In this document: positions 7,746 through 14,883 of the stretch, in pieces
Position numbering within the stretch: position 1 is the first letter of the stretch
How the letters are laid out: each line of letters opens with the position of its first letter
Assembly: GCF_041080625.1 (NCBI RefSeq)
Contig: NZ_CP163518.1
Location: 4,154,001-4,218,000 of the forward strand
DNA length: 64,000 bases
DNA from: Streptomyces sp. CG1
GTDB taxonomy: Bacteria > Actinomycetota > Actinomycetes > Streptomycetales > Streptomycetaceae
Direction: 5' to 3'
The notes under the pieces: generated by a model
What the model saw: only the letters and a program-made list of their open reading frames with translations
Databases searched by the model: none
Told to the model about the DNA's origin: nothing
Position numbers and translations under genes: made by a program

Positions 7746-9416
7746 TCACTTGTTCGGGGGCTGTCCCTCGATCGGGCGGCCGGGGACACCGAGCCGCCGC
7801 TGCCACGGCCGGGGCCCACTGGGCGGCCGGTAGGCGACGCCGAGGGCGTCAAGTCGCGCGTAATGGGCGGCCATACGGCGTTCGAAACTGGCGAAGTCCC
7901 GTTCCCCGGGCGCGGGCAGCGGGCTCCAGGCCACCTCGGCGAAGGCCGCGAGCCGGGGGAAGGTCTGGTAGTCCACGCGCGCGGTGTCCTCCAGCACCTC
8001 GGTCCAGACGTTGGCCTGAGTGCCCAGCACATGCCGGGCCTCCTCTTCGGTGAGGTCGGCCGGGACGGGCTCGAACCGGTAGACGTCCTCCAGGGTGCGC
8101 ACGAACCCGATCGGCACCGGCTCGTCCTCGCCCGGGGCCTGACGGTGGTCCAGATACACGTACTGCTCGGGGCACATGACGACGTCGTGGCCGGCCCGCG
8201 CGGCCGCGATCCCGCCGCCGTAGCCACGCCAGGACGACACCGCGGCACCCTTCGCGAGCCCCCCCTCCAGGATCTCGTCCCAGCCGATGAGTCGGCGCCC
8301 GCGCGCGGAGAGCCAGGCGTCGAAGTGGCCGATGAACCACGACTGCAGCTCGTCCTCGTCGGCGAGGCCGAGGTCCGTGATCCGGGTCTTGGCGGTCACC
8401 GACTCGGCCCACTGCTCCTTGCGGCACTCGTCGCCGCCGACATGGATGAACTCCGAGGGGAACAGCTCCAGGACCTCCTCGAACACCCCCTCGTAGAAGC
8501 GCAGGGTGGTGTCAGTGGGGGCGAGTACGTTGGCGGAGATCCCCCAGTTGTCCCAGACGTCCAGGGCGGTGGTGTCGATGACATCGGAGTTGCCGAGTTC
8601 CGGATACGCGGCGATGGCGGCCTGCGAATGGCCGGGTACGTCGATTTCCGGGACGACGGTGATATGCCGCTCGGCGGCATAGGCGACGATCTCCCGGATG
8701 TCGTCCTGGGTGTAGTAACCCCCGTGCGGTTTCTCCTCCCACAGGGGAGACGCGCGGTGACCGAATTTCGACCGTGCCCGCCAGGAGGCGGTTTCGGCCA
8801 GCTTCGGATACCGCTTGATCTCGATCCGCCACCCCTGGTCATCGGTCAGATGGAAGTGGAAGACGTTGAGTTTGTGCGCGGCCATCAGGTCGAGATAGCG
8901 CAGCACGCCGTCCTTGGGCATGAAGTGCCGGGCCACGTCGAGGAGAAGGCCGCGCCAGCGGAATCGGGGCGCGTCGCGGATGGTGACAGCCGGGAACTCC
9001 CACTCGGTCCGGCCGCTGACCGGAGCGCGCCGGAAGGCCTCCGGACCGAGCAGCTGACGAAAGGTCTGGGCGCCCCAGAACAGACCGGCCTCGCTCGCGC
9101 CGTCGATACAGACGAGATATCCGTCGGCACACAGCTGATAAGCCTCGTCACTGCCGGCCGCGTCCCCGAGCGCGGGGTTGATCCGCAGCAGGATGCGGCT
9201 GCCGCTGTCGCGCAGCGGGGCCAGCGGCAGCCCGGTCGCCGCGCCGACGGTCGTCCGCAGCCAGCGCGCGACCCGCTCGGTGCCCTCCGTGGCCTCGATC
9301 TCGGTGTCCGCGTCGATGACGAATCCGGTGCCGCCACCGGGCAGGGAGGCCGTCACACGACTGGGCGCGGGGATCAGCGCCACGTCGGGTTCCGGGAAGA
9401 GGGGTTTGTCGCTCAT
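7746..9416 (-). CDS. Beta-N-acetylhexosaminidase (glycoside hydrolase family 20)
   Basis: The 556-residue protein has an N-terminal GH20b domain (about 10-135) and the catalytic barrel (about 140-500). The catalytic Asp-Glu pair is visible in EFIHVGGDECRKEQW. Other barrel markers are RFRWRGLLLDVARHF, KLNVFHFHLTDDQGWRIEI and PEIDVPGHSQAAIAAYPEL. It releases terminal GlcNAc or GalNAc from chitin or peptidoglycan fragments by substrate-assisted catalysis. No signal peptide is evident at MSDKPLFPEPD, so it may act on imported chito-oligosaccharides in the cytosol, though export by another route is not excluded. A DasR-like site lies upstream, consistent with GlcNAc control. Confidence 0.93.
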   Translation of the reverse strand: MSDKPLFPEPDVALIPAPSRVTASLPGGGTGFVIDADTEIEATEGTERVARWLRTTVGAATGLPLAPLRDSGSRILLRINPALGDAAGSDEAYQLCADGYLVCIDGASEAGLFWGAQTFRQLLGPEAFRRAPVSGRTEWEFPAVTIRDAPRFRWRGLLLDVARHFMPKDGVLRYLDLMAAHKLNVFHFHLTDDQGWRIEIKRYPKLAETASWRARSKFGHRASPLWEEKPHGGYYTQDDIREIVAYAAERHITVVPEIDVPGHSQAAIAAYPELGNSDVIDTTALDVWDNWGISANVLAPTDTTLRFYEGVFEEVLELFPSEFIHVGGDECRKEQWAESVTAKTRITDLGLADEDELQSWFIGHFDAWLSARGRRLIGWDEILEGGLAKGAAVSSWRGYGGGIAAARAGHDVVMCPEQYVYLDHRQAPGEDEPVPIGFVRTLEDVYRFEPVPADLTEEEARHVLGTQANVWTEVLEDTARVDYQTFPRLAAFAEVAWSPLPAPGERDFASFERRMAAHYARLDALGVAYRPPSGPRPWQRRLGVPGRPIEGQPPNK

Positions 9417-9443
9417 GTCGCCCGCCGCACCTCCGCCACACGC

Positions 9444-9460
9444 GTTGCACTGAGTGCAAC
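9444..9460. promoter_or_regulatory. Perfect palindrome upstream of the hexosaminidase
   Basis: GTTGCACTGAGTGCAAC is a perfect 8+1+8 inverted repeat, 28 bases upstream of the ATG at 9416. A looser copy, GTTCCACTGTGCACAAC, lies at 9465-9481. The shape is typical of TetR or LacI operators. The cognate regulator is not in the window. Confidence 0.5.
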
Positions 9461-9493
9461 GACCGTTCCACTGTGCACAACTGCGAGGAGGCT

Positions 9494-9509
9494 ACAGGTC
9501 TCGACCACT
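9494..9509. promoter_or_regulatory. DasR-responsive element (dre)-like site
   Basis: ACAGGTCTCGACCACT matches the remembered dre consensus ACTGGTCTAGACCACT at 14 of 16 positions and keeps the GGTC/GACC core. It lies 78 bases upstream of the hexosaminidase start. DasR is the GntR-family GlcNAc regulator of Streptomyces, and family 20 hexosaminidase genes are typical targets. Confidence 0.6.
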
Positions 9510-9603
9510 CGTGGCCAGAGAACACGAAGGCCCCCGGCACGCGCGCACCGCGCACGCACCGAGGGCCTCACGACCTCGGACAGACGAGTCCTGGACGGAT
9601 CCC

Positions 9604-9891
9604 TTACTTGTCGCCGCCCTTGCCGCCCTTGTCGTCGCCACCGCTGCCCATGGATTCGTAGATCTCCTTGCACATGGGGCACACGGGGTACTTCTTCGGG
9701 TCGCGGCCCGGCACCCAGACCTTGCCGCACAGCGCCACGACGGGGGTGCCGTCGAGGGCGCTCGCCATGATCTTGTCCTTCTGGACGTAATGGGCGAAGC
9801 GCTCGTGGTCACCGTCACCGTGGGACACCTGCGGTGTCGGTTCGACGAGGGTCCCCGTACCAGTCCCGCGCTCGGGCTCAAGAGTGCTCAT
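9604..9891 (-). CDS. DUF3039 family protein
   Basis: This 95-residue protein starts MSTLEPERGTG, continues HERFAHYVQKDKIMASALDG, and has the pair CGKVW...CPMCKEIY, which looks like a zinc-binding rubredoxin-like knuckle. It is a short conserved actinobacterial protein of unknown role. The C-terminal Gly/Lys/Asp tail is low complexity. I start at ATG 9891, because the extra ten codons upstream are basic and unlike the family start. It sits 30 bases downstream of the YqgE gene on the same strand and probably shares its transcript. An imperfect GC-rich inverted repeat (about 9528-9568) follows the gene and may terminate it. Confidence 0.8.
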   Translation of the reverse strand: MSTLEPERGTGTGTLVEPTPQVSHGDGDHERFAHYVQKDKIMASALDGTPVVALCGKVWVPGRDPKKYPVCPMCKEIYESMGSGGDDKGGKGGDK

Positions 9892-9920
9892 ACCAGCCAG
9901 GGTACTGAAGCGCACACGCA

Positions 9921-10493
9921 TCAGTTGAGCGAAGGGTCGTCCGGATATGTGGCCACCATCGCCAGTTCGCTGCGCTGGCGGCGCAGGACCTCCCGCCAGA
10001 GTCTTTCCGGGGCCGGCGAGGAGACATCACCGGGCTCCGACTCGACCACGTACCAGGCGCCCTCGACCAGCTCGTCCTCCAGCTGGCCGGGGCCCCAGCC
10101 GGCGTATCCGGCGAAGATCCTCAGGGAGCCGAGGGCCGCGGCGAGCAGCTCCGGCGGGGCCTCCAGGTCGACCAGGCCGATCGCGCCGTGCACCCGGCGC
10201 CACCCGAGCGGGGCGAGGTCGCCGTTCGCGCCGCCCGGGATGACCGCGACGCCGAGCGCGGAGTCCAGCGAGACCGGGCCGCCCTGGAAGACCACACCGG
10301 GCTCCCCGGCCAGGTCGGCCCAGCCCTCCAGGATGTCGCCCACGTCCACGGGGGTCGGGCGGTTGAGGACGACGCCGAGGGAGCCCTCCTCGTCGTGGTC
10401 GAGGAGCAGCACCACCGCGCGGTCGAAGTTCGGGTCCGCCAGGGCGGGAGTGGCCACGAGCAGCCGCCCTGTGAGCGAGGACACCTCGGTCAT
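9921..10493 (-). CDS. YqgE/AlgH family protein
   Basis: The 190-residue protein matches the DUF179 family over its whole length: SSLTGRLLVATPALADPNFDRAVVLLLDHDEEGSLGVVLNRP at the N-terminus, VFQGGPV in the middle, and RIFAGYAGWGPGQLEDEL later. These are the fingerprint segments of YqgE/AlgH. The molecular role is unsettled; the family was linked to alginate regulation in Pseudomonas without a shown mechanism. There is no membrane segment, so it is cytosolic. The gene is divergent from murA, with about 275 bases between the starts. Confidence 0.9.
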   Translation of the reverse strand: MTEVSSLTGRLLVATPALADPNFDRAVVLLLDHDEEGSLGVVLNRPTPVDVGDILEGWADLAGEPGVVFQGGPVSLDSALGVAVIPGGANGDLAPLGWRRVHGAIGLVDLEAPPELLAAALGSLRIFAGYAGWGPGQLEDELVEGAWYVVESEPGDVSSPAPERLWREVLRRQRSELAMVATYPDDPSLN

Positions 10494-10683
10494 GCCAGAA
10501 ATGATCCCGCATCTTCCCCCGGAGTGGGGAGCCGATGGAGGTGCGGGAGTGAACGCAGCTCAGGGAGCACGGGAGCGTCACGGGCGCACGCCGCGCCGGT
10601 GACCCCATGTGCCCGACGGGGAACGGTTCGTGTTGTGACACAGATATGACGTGGCTGGGTCGTGCTTGGGCTTACGGGAGGGG

Positions 10684-10702
10684 GGTAATCGGCGATTACC
10701 CT
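10684..10702. promoter_or_regulatory. Perfect palindrome in the murA leader
   Basis: GGGTAATCGGCGATTACCC is an 8+3+8 perfect inverted repeat 65 bases upstream of the murA ATG and on the side away from YqgE. It could be an operator or an RNA hairpin in the murA leader. No T-run follows, so it is not a classical terminator. Confidence 0.45.
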
Positions 10703-10767
10703 GTCTTCCCGGCCCCTGCGCACAGTGATCGGCCGGCCCCTGCCCAACTCATCGGAACGCGAGATAC

Positions 10768-12108
10768 ATGACCGTCAACGACGATGTCCTGCTTGTCCAC
10801 GGCGGAACCCCGCTGGAGGGCGAGATCCGTGTCCGCGGTGCGAAGAACCTCGTACCGAAGGCCATGGTCGCCGCCCTGCTGGGCAGCGCGCCGAGCCGAC
10901 TGCGCAATGTTCCCGACATCCGTGACGTGCGGGTCGTCCGCGGCCTGCTCCAGCTGCACGGGGTGACGGTCCGTCCGGGCGAGGAGCCCGGTGAGCTGGT
11001 GATGGACCCGACGCACGTCGAGAGCGCCAACGTGGCTGACATCGATGCTCATGCGGGTTCCAGCCGTATTCCGATCCTCTTCTGCGGTCCGCTGCTGCAC
11101 CGTCTCGGCCACGCGTTCATCCCCGGCCTCGGCGGCTGTGACATCGGCGGCCGGCCCATCGACTTCCACTTCGACGTGCTGCGGCAGTTCGGCGCGACCA
11201 TCGAGAAGCGCGCGGACGGGCAGTACCTGGAGGCCCCGAAGGGTCTGCGCGGTGCGAAGATCCGGCTGCCGTACCCGTCCGTGGGCACGACCGAGCAGGT
11301 GCTGCTGACGGCCGTAATGGCCGAGGGTGTCACGGAGTTGTCCAACGCGGCCGTCGAGCCGGAGATCGAGGACCTCATCTGCGTGCTGCAGAAGATGGGC
11401 GCGATCATCGCGATGGACACCGACCGCACGATCCGCATCACCGGCGTGGAGAGCCTCGGCGGCTACACCCACCGCGCCCTGCCGGACCGCCTGGAGGCCG
11501 CGTCCTGGGCCTCGGCGGCACTCGCGACCAACGGCAACATCTACGTCCGCGGCGCCCAGCAGCGCTCGATGATGACGTTCCTGAACACCTACCGGAAGGT
11601 GGGCGGTGCCTTCGAGATCGACGACGAGGGCATCCGCTTCTGGCACCCCGGTGGCCAGTTGAAGTCCATCGCGCTGGAGACGGACGTACACCCCGGTTTC
11701 CAGACCGACTGGCAGCAGCCGCTGGTGGTGGCCCTGACGCAGGCCACGGGCCTGTCCATCATCCATGAGACGGTCTACGAGTCCCGTCTGGGCTTCACCT
11801 CGGCCCTCAACCAGATGGGCGCCCACATCCAGCTCTACCGCGAGTGCCTGGGCGGCTCGGACTGCCGTTTCGGCCAGCGCAACTTCCTGCACTCCGCGGT
11901 CGTCTCCGGCCCGACCAAGCTGCAGGGCTCCGACCTGGTCATCCCCGACCTGCGCGGCGGCTTCTCGTACCTGATCGCGGCCCTGGCGGCCGAGGGCACG
12001 TCCCGCGTCCACGGCATCGACCTCATCAACCGCGGCTACGAGAACTTCATGGAGAAGCTCGTGGAGCTGGGGGCCAAGGTCGAACTTCCCGGCAAAGCAC
12101 TCGGCTGA
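10768..12108 (+). CDS. murA: UDP-N-acetylglucosamine 1-carboxyvinyltransferase
   Basis: The 446-residue enzyme catalyses the first committed step of peptidoglycan precursor synthesis, moving enolpyruvate from PEP to UDP-GlcNAc in the cytosol. Diagnostic segments are VRGAKNLVPKAMVAALLG at residues 22-39 (the UDP-GlcNAc Lys-Asn pair) and PGLGGCDIGGRPIDFH, with the active-site Cys that fosfomycin attacks. Later come LETDVHPGFQTDWQQPL and the C-terminal DLRGGFSYLIAAL. The ATG at 10768 was chosen because MTVNDDVLLVHGG fits the family start. Its last 57 bases before the end are repeated perfectly downstream. Streptomyces often has two MurA paralogues; only this one is in the window. Confidence 0.95.
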   Translation: MTVNDDVLLVHGGTPLEGEIRVRGAKNLVPKAMVAALLGSAPSRLRNVPDIRDVRVVRGLLQLHGVTVRPGEEPGELVMDPTHVESANVADIDAHAGSSRIPILFCGPLLHRLGHAFIPGLGGCDIGGRPIDFHFDVLRQFGATIEKRADGQYLEAPKGLRGAKIRLPYPSVGTTEQVLLTAVMAEGVTELSNAAVEPEIEDLICVLQKMGAIIAMDTDRTIRITGVESLGGYTHRALPDRLEAASWASAALATNGNIYVRGAQQRSMMTFLNTYRKVGGAFEIDDEGIRFWHPGGQLKSIALETDVHPGFQTDWQQPLVVALTQATGLSIIHETVYESRLGFTSALNQMGAHIQLYRECLGGSDCRFGQRNFLHSAVVSGPTKLQGSDLVIPDLRGGFSYLIAALAAEGTSRVHGIDLINRGYENFMEKLVELGAKVELPGKALG

Positions 12109-12242
12109 CCTCGCCGCCTGATCCCGGGCCCGGGGGCACACGCTTCCGGCCGGGGGTCCGGGGGTTGTCCCCCGGGCAGACACAGCATGGAGAAGCTCGT
12201 GGAGCTGGGGGCCAAGGTCGAACTTCCCGGCAAAGCACTCGG
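12048..12242 (+). repeat. 57-bp direct repeat of the murA 3' end
   Basis: Bases 12048-12104 (the last 18 codons of murA) recur without a mismatch at 12186-12242, 81 bases apart. The second copy begins with its own ATG (12187) and ends GGT-TAG, so it could encode a 19-residue peptide MEKLVELGAKVELPGKALG. The spacer holds a CCGGGGG-TTGT-CCCCCGG hairpin (12158-12175) that looks like a Streptomyces terminator. Confidence 0.95.
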
Positions 12243-12254
12243 TTAGGTGTTCCT

Positions 12255-12302
12255 ACGACGATGGGGCGGCACCCGGTGACCCGGGTGCCGCCCCATCGTC
12301 GT
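12255..12302. terminator. Strong bidirectional terminator between murA and hupA
   Basis: A perfect 22-pair stem (12255-12276 with 12281-12302) closes on a TGAC loop between the convergent murA and hupA genes. It is the most stable hairpin in this part of the window. Confidence 0.9.
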
Positions 12303-12349
12303 TATGCACAGTGCCCCCACACCGTCCCGTTGGCACAGGGGCGGCAAGG

Positions 12350-12631
12350 TCACTTGCCCTTGGCCGCTTCCTTGAGCTTGCTGCCCGCGGTGACCTTCAC
12401 GCTGTAGCCGGCGGGGATGTTGATCGGCTCGCCGGTCTGCGGGTTGCGCGCGGTGCGAGCGGCACGGTGGGTGCGCTCGAAGGTCAGGAAGCCGGGGATG
12501 GTGACCTTCTCGTCGCCCTTGGCGACGATCTCGCCGACGGTCTCGGCGAACGCGGCCAGCACGGCGTCGGCGTCCTTGCGGGTCACCTCGGCGCGATCGG
12601 CCAGCGCGGCCACCAGCTCACTGCGGTTCAT
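12350..12631 (-). CDS. hupA: HU-family DNA-binding protein
   Basis: The 93-residue protein is a classical HU: MNRSELVAALADRAEVTRKDADAVLAAF forms the helical dimer half. GFLTFERTHRAARTARNPQTGEPINIPA is the beta-arm that wraps the DNA minor groove, with the RNPQTGE tip and Pro for intercalation. It compacts and bends the nucleoid DNA as a homodimer. The ATG at 12631 has GGGAG six bases upstream; the reading frame extends further upstream, but that part is not HU-like. It lacks the Lys-rich tail of the second Streptomyces HU (HupS), which supports the HupA assignment. Confidence 0.92.
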   Translation of the reverse strand: MNRSELVAALADRAEVTRKDADAVLAAFAETVGEIVAKGDEKVTIPGFLTFERTHRAARTARNPQTGEPINIPAGYSVKVTAGSKLKEAAKGK

Positions 12632-13028
12632 GTTGTTACTCCCGTGTTTTTCTTGCCGTTTGGGGTGTGCCACGCGGCGGATCCGCCCGAGGCACTGCGA
12701 TGCCGATGCGCTCGCGCCCAGGGACGCATCCTGCCCCTACCTGCGGCGGTAAAGCCAATCCGGCACCCGTAGGAGTCGTGAGAACACCCTGGGGAGTCAC
12801 ACGAAAAGCGCCCGCTCGGCGTCACCCTAGAGCGCGCCCGGCATCAGCTGGTTCCACGACGCGCCGGTGCGACGGCCGCCGTGGTGATCGTCACAGCCTC
12901 CACACACTACAGGGCTGGAAAATCAGCCCTTTCGGCGCTTCAGGACGCGGCCGTGCGGGCCGAAGCGGGGGGCTGGGGGCGGCAGCCCCCATTACCCGCC
13001 AGTACCCGCCCGCGGCAGCGTCGGTCGC
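12632..13028. other. Intergenic region between the malic enzyme and hupA
   Basis: These 397 bases hold no convincing gene. They contain the hupA promoter and leader on the right-hand side of hupA and the 3' flank of the malic enzyme. A small hairpin AGGGCTG-GAAAAT-CAGCCCT (12911-12930) may terminate the malic enzyme transcript. Short ORFs here lack ribosome sites and Streptomyces codon bias. Confidence 0.6.
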
Positions 13029-14453
13029 CTACTCGGCCGACGCCGACGCGCCGACGGCCTTCGCGGCCTCGCGGACCGCTCCGGCGACGGCGCCCGCGAC
13101 CTTGTCGTTGAAGACGCTCGGGATGATGTAGTTCGGGTTCAGCTCGTCCTGGCTGACCACATCGGCCAGGGCCTGCGCGGCGGCCAGCATCATCTCGGTG
13201 TTGACGGTGCGGGACTGGGCGTCCAGCAGGCCGCGGAAGACACCCGGGAAGACCAGCACGTTGTTGATCTGGTTCGGGAAGTCGGAGCGGCCGGTGGCCA
13301 CCACGGCGGCCGTCTGACGGGCGATCGCCGGGTCCACCTCGGGGTCGGGGTTCGCGAGCGCGAACACGATGGCGCCGTCGGCCATGGCGGCCACGTCGTC
13401 GCCGTCCAGCACGTTGGGGGCCGAGACGCCGATGAACACGTCCGCGCCGCGCACGGCCTCCTTCAGGGTGCCGGTGAGGCCCTCGGGGTTGGTGTTGTCC
13501 GCGATCCAGCGCAGCGGCGAGTCGGCCGGTGCGTTCACCAGGTCCTCGCGGCCGGAGTGGACGACACCGTGGATGTCGGCGACGACGGCGTTCTTCACGC
13601 CGGCGGCGAGCAGCAGCTTGAGGATGGCCGTACCGGCCGCGCCGGCGCCGGACATGACGACCCGGATGTTCTCGATGGCCTTGTCCGCGACGCGCAGCGC
13701 GTTGGTCAGGGCGGCGAGGACGACGATGGCGGTGCCGTGCTGGTCGTCGTGGAAGACGGGGATGTCGAGGGCCTCGCGCAGCCGGGCCTCGATCTCGAAG
13801 CAGCGCGGCGCGGAGATGTCCTCGAGGTTGATGCCGGCGAACCCGGGGGCGATCGCCTTGACGATCTCCACGATCGCGTCGGTGTCCTGGGTGTCCAGGC
13901 AGATCGGCCAGGCGTCGATGCCGGCGAAGCGTTTGAAGAGGGCCGCCTTGCCCTCCATGACGGGCAGCGCGGCCTTGGGGCCGATGTTGCCGAGGCCGAG
14001 CACGGCGGAGCCGTCCGTCACGACCGCAACCGAGTTGCGCTTGATGGTGAGGCGGCGGGCGTCCTCGGGGTTCTGGGCGATCGCCATGCAGACGCGGGCC
14101 ACACCCGGCGTGTAGACCATGGACAGGTCGTCACGGTTGCGGATGGGGTGCTTGGACTGCATCTCGATCTTGCCGCCGAGGTGCATCAGGAACGTACGGT
14201 CGGAGACCTTGCCGAGGGTGACGCCCTCGATGCCGCGCAGCTTCTCGACGATCTCCTCGGCGTGGGCCGTGGAGGTGGCCGCGATGGTCACGTCGATACG
14301 GAGCTTCTCGTGGCCGGACGCGGTGACGTCGAGGCCCGTGACCGAGCCTCCGGAGGACTCCACGGCGGTGGTGAGCTGCGAGACGGCGGTTCCGCTCGCG
14401 GGCACCTCCAACCGGATGGTCATCGAGTAGGAGACGCTGGGCGCCGTTGCCAT
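13029..14453 (-). CDS. NAD(P)-dependent malic enzyme with an N-terminal ACT domain
   Basis: The protein has 474 residues. Residues 1-80 form an ACT-like regulatory domain (SMTIRLEVPASGTAVSQLTTAVESSGG). The catalytic region follows: SMVYTPGVARVC carries the essential Tyr, GNIGPKAALPVMEGKAALFKRF the essential Lys, and FHDDQHGTAIV binds the divalent metal. The dinucleotide fold shows as VVMSGAGAAGTAILKLL. It decarboxylates malate to pyruvate in the cytosol and links the TCA cycle to acetyl-CoA and NAD(P)H supply. I recall the syntenic S. coelicolor enzyme as NAD-dependent, but cofactor choice cannot be read with certainty here. It is transcribed alone, away from helD's side. Confidence 0.92.
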   Translation of the reverse strand: MATAPSVSYSMTIRLEVPASGTAVSQLTTAVESSGGSVTGLDVTASGHEKLRIDVTIAATSTAHAEEIVEKLRGIEGVTLGKVSDRTFLMHLGGKIEMQSKHPIRNRDDLSMVYTPGVARVCMAIAQNPEDARRLTIKRNSVAVVTDGSAVLGLGNIGPKAALPVMEGKAALFKRFAGIDAWPICLDTQDTDAIVEIVKAIAPGFAGINLEDISAPRCFEIEARLREALDIPVFHDDQHGTAIVVLAALTNALRVADKAIENIRVVMSGAGAAGTAILKLLLAAGVKNAVVADIHGVVHSGREDLVNAPADSPLRWIADNTNPEGLTGTLKEAVRGADVFIGVSAPNVLDGDDVAAMADGAIVFALANPDPEVDPAIARQTAAVVATGRSDFPNQINNVLVFPGVFRGLLDAQSRTVNTEMMLAAAQALADVVSQDELNPNYIIPSVFNDKVAGAVAGAVREAAKAVGASASAE

Positions 14454-14865
14454 GGCCGACTTCCTCTGCTTTCACCGTGTCGCGAGTTGTGCCGTCCGAT
14501 CGTCGCACCTACCCGCGAGTACGTGATAACCGCCCAGGGTTGCGGACGTTTTGTTCACAGAGATCGGCGAGCAGGTGAGTGGTTTCGGAAAACCACTTCC
14601 ACCATACGAGAAACGATCAGGCGGGAAAAGGGGTGCACACCCCAAAGAAAGAGACCCACATCACGTCCGTGATGTGGGTCTCCCACAAGGTCATGACACC
14701 GACCCGCCATGCTCGCCTCGCGGCAAGTGGTCCCTCGCAGGGACGAAGGTTGGGCCCGGGGGCTTGGATCGGGCCGGTGCCACACCAAGGCTAACAAACC
14801 GTTGCCGTACGGCCATTCCCGTCCGGGATGTTCACAGGAAAGTCAGTCGCGCAGCAGATCGGACG
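14454..14865. other. Intergenic region with a possible small RNA on the minus strand
   Basis: No protein gene is convincing in these 412 bases. On the minus strand, downstream of helD, a structured stretch (about 14683-14830, including a GTCCC-TGCGA-GGGAC hairpin) runs into a strong terminator at 14651-14682. The far right holds the repeated helD tail. The left end carries the malic enzyme leader. Confidence 0.45.
14651..14682 (-). terminator. Intrinsic terminator with T-rich tail
   Basis: GAGACCCACATCACG (14651-14665) pairs perfectly with 14668-14682, and on the minus strand TTTCTTT follows. This is one of the few hairpins in the window with a real T-tract. It ends the helD transcript or a small RNA located between it and helD. 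Confidence 0.8.
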
Positions 14866-14883
14866 TCAGTCGCGCAGCAGATC
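14842..14883 (-). repeat. 19-bp direct repeat spanning the helD stop codon
   Basis: GTCAGTCGCGCAGCAGATC occurs at 14842-14860 and 14865-14883. Read on the minus strand, each copy encodes DLLRD followed by TGA. The 23-base period shifts the frame, so the downstream copy is outside the protein. Confidence 0.9.

Noticed and set aside
12187..12246. A 19-residue gene in the second copy of the murA tail
   Set aside because: It has an ATG and a stop but no ribosome site; it is better explained as a duplicated gene end and is reported only as a repeat.
14555..14797. 80-codon minus-strand ORF downstream of helD
   Set aside because: It crosses a strong terminator, lacks codon bias and has no ribosome site.
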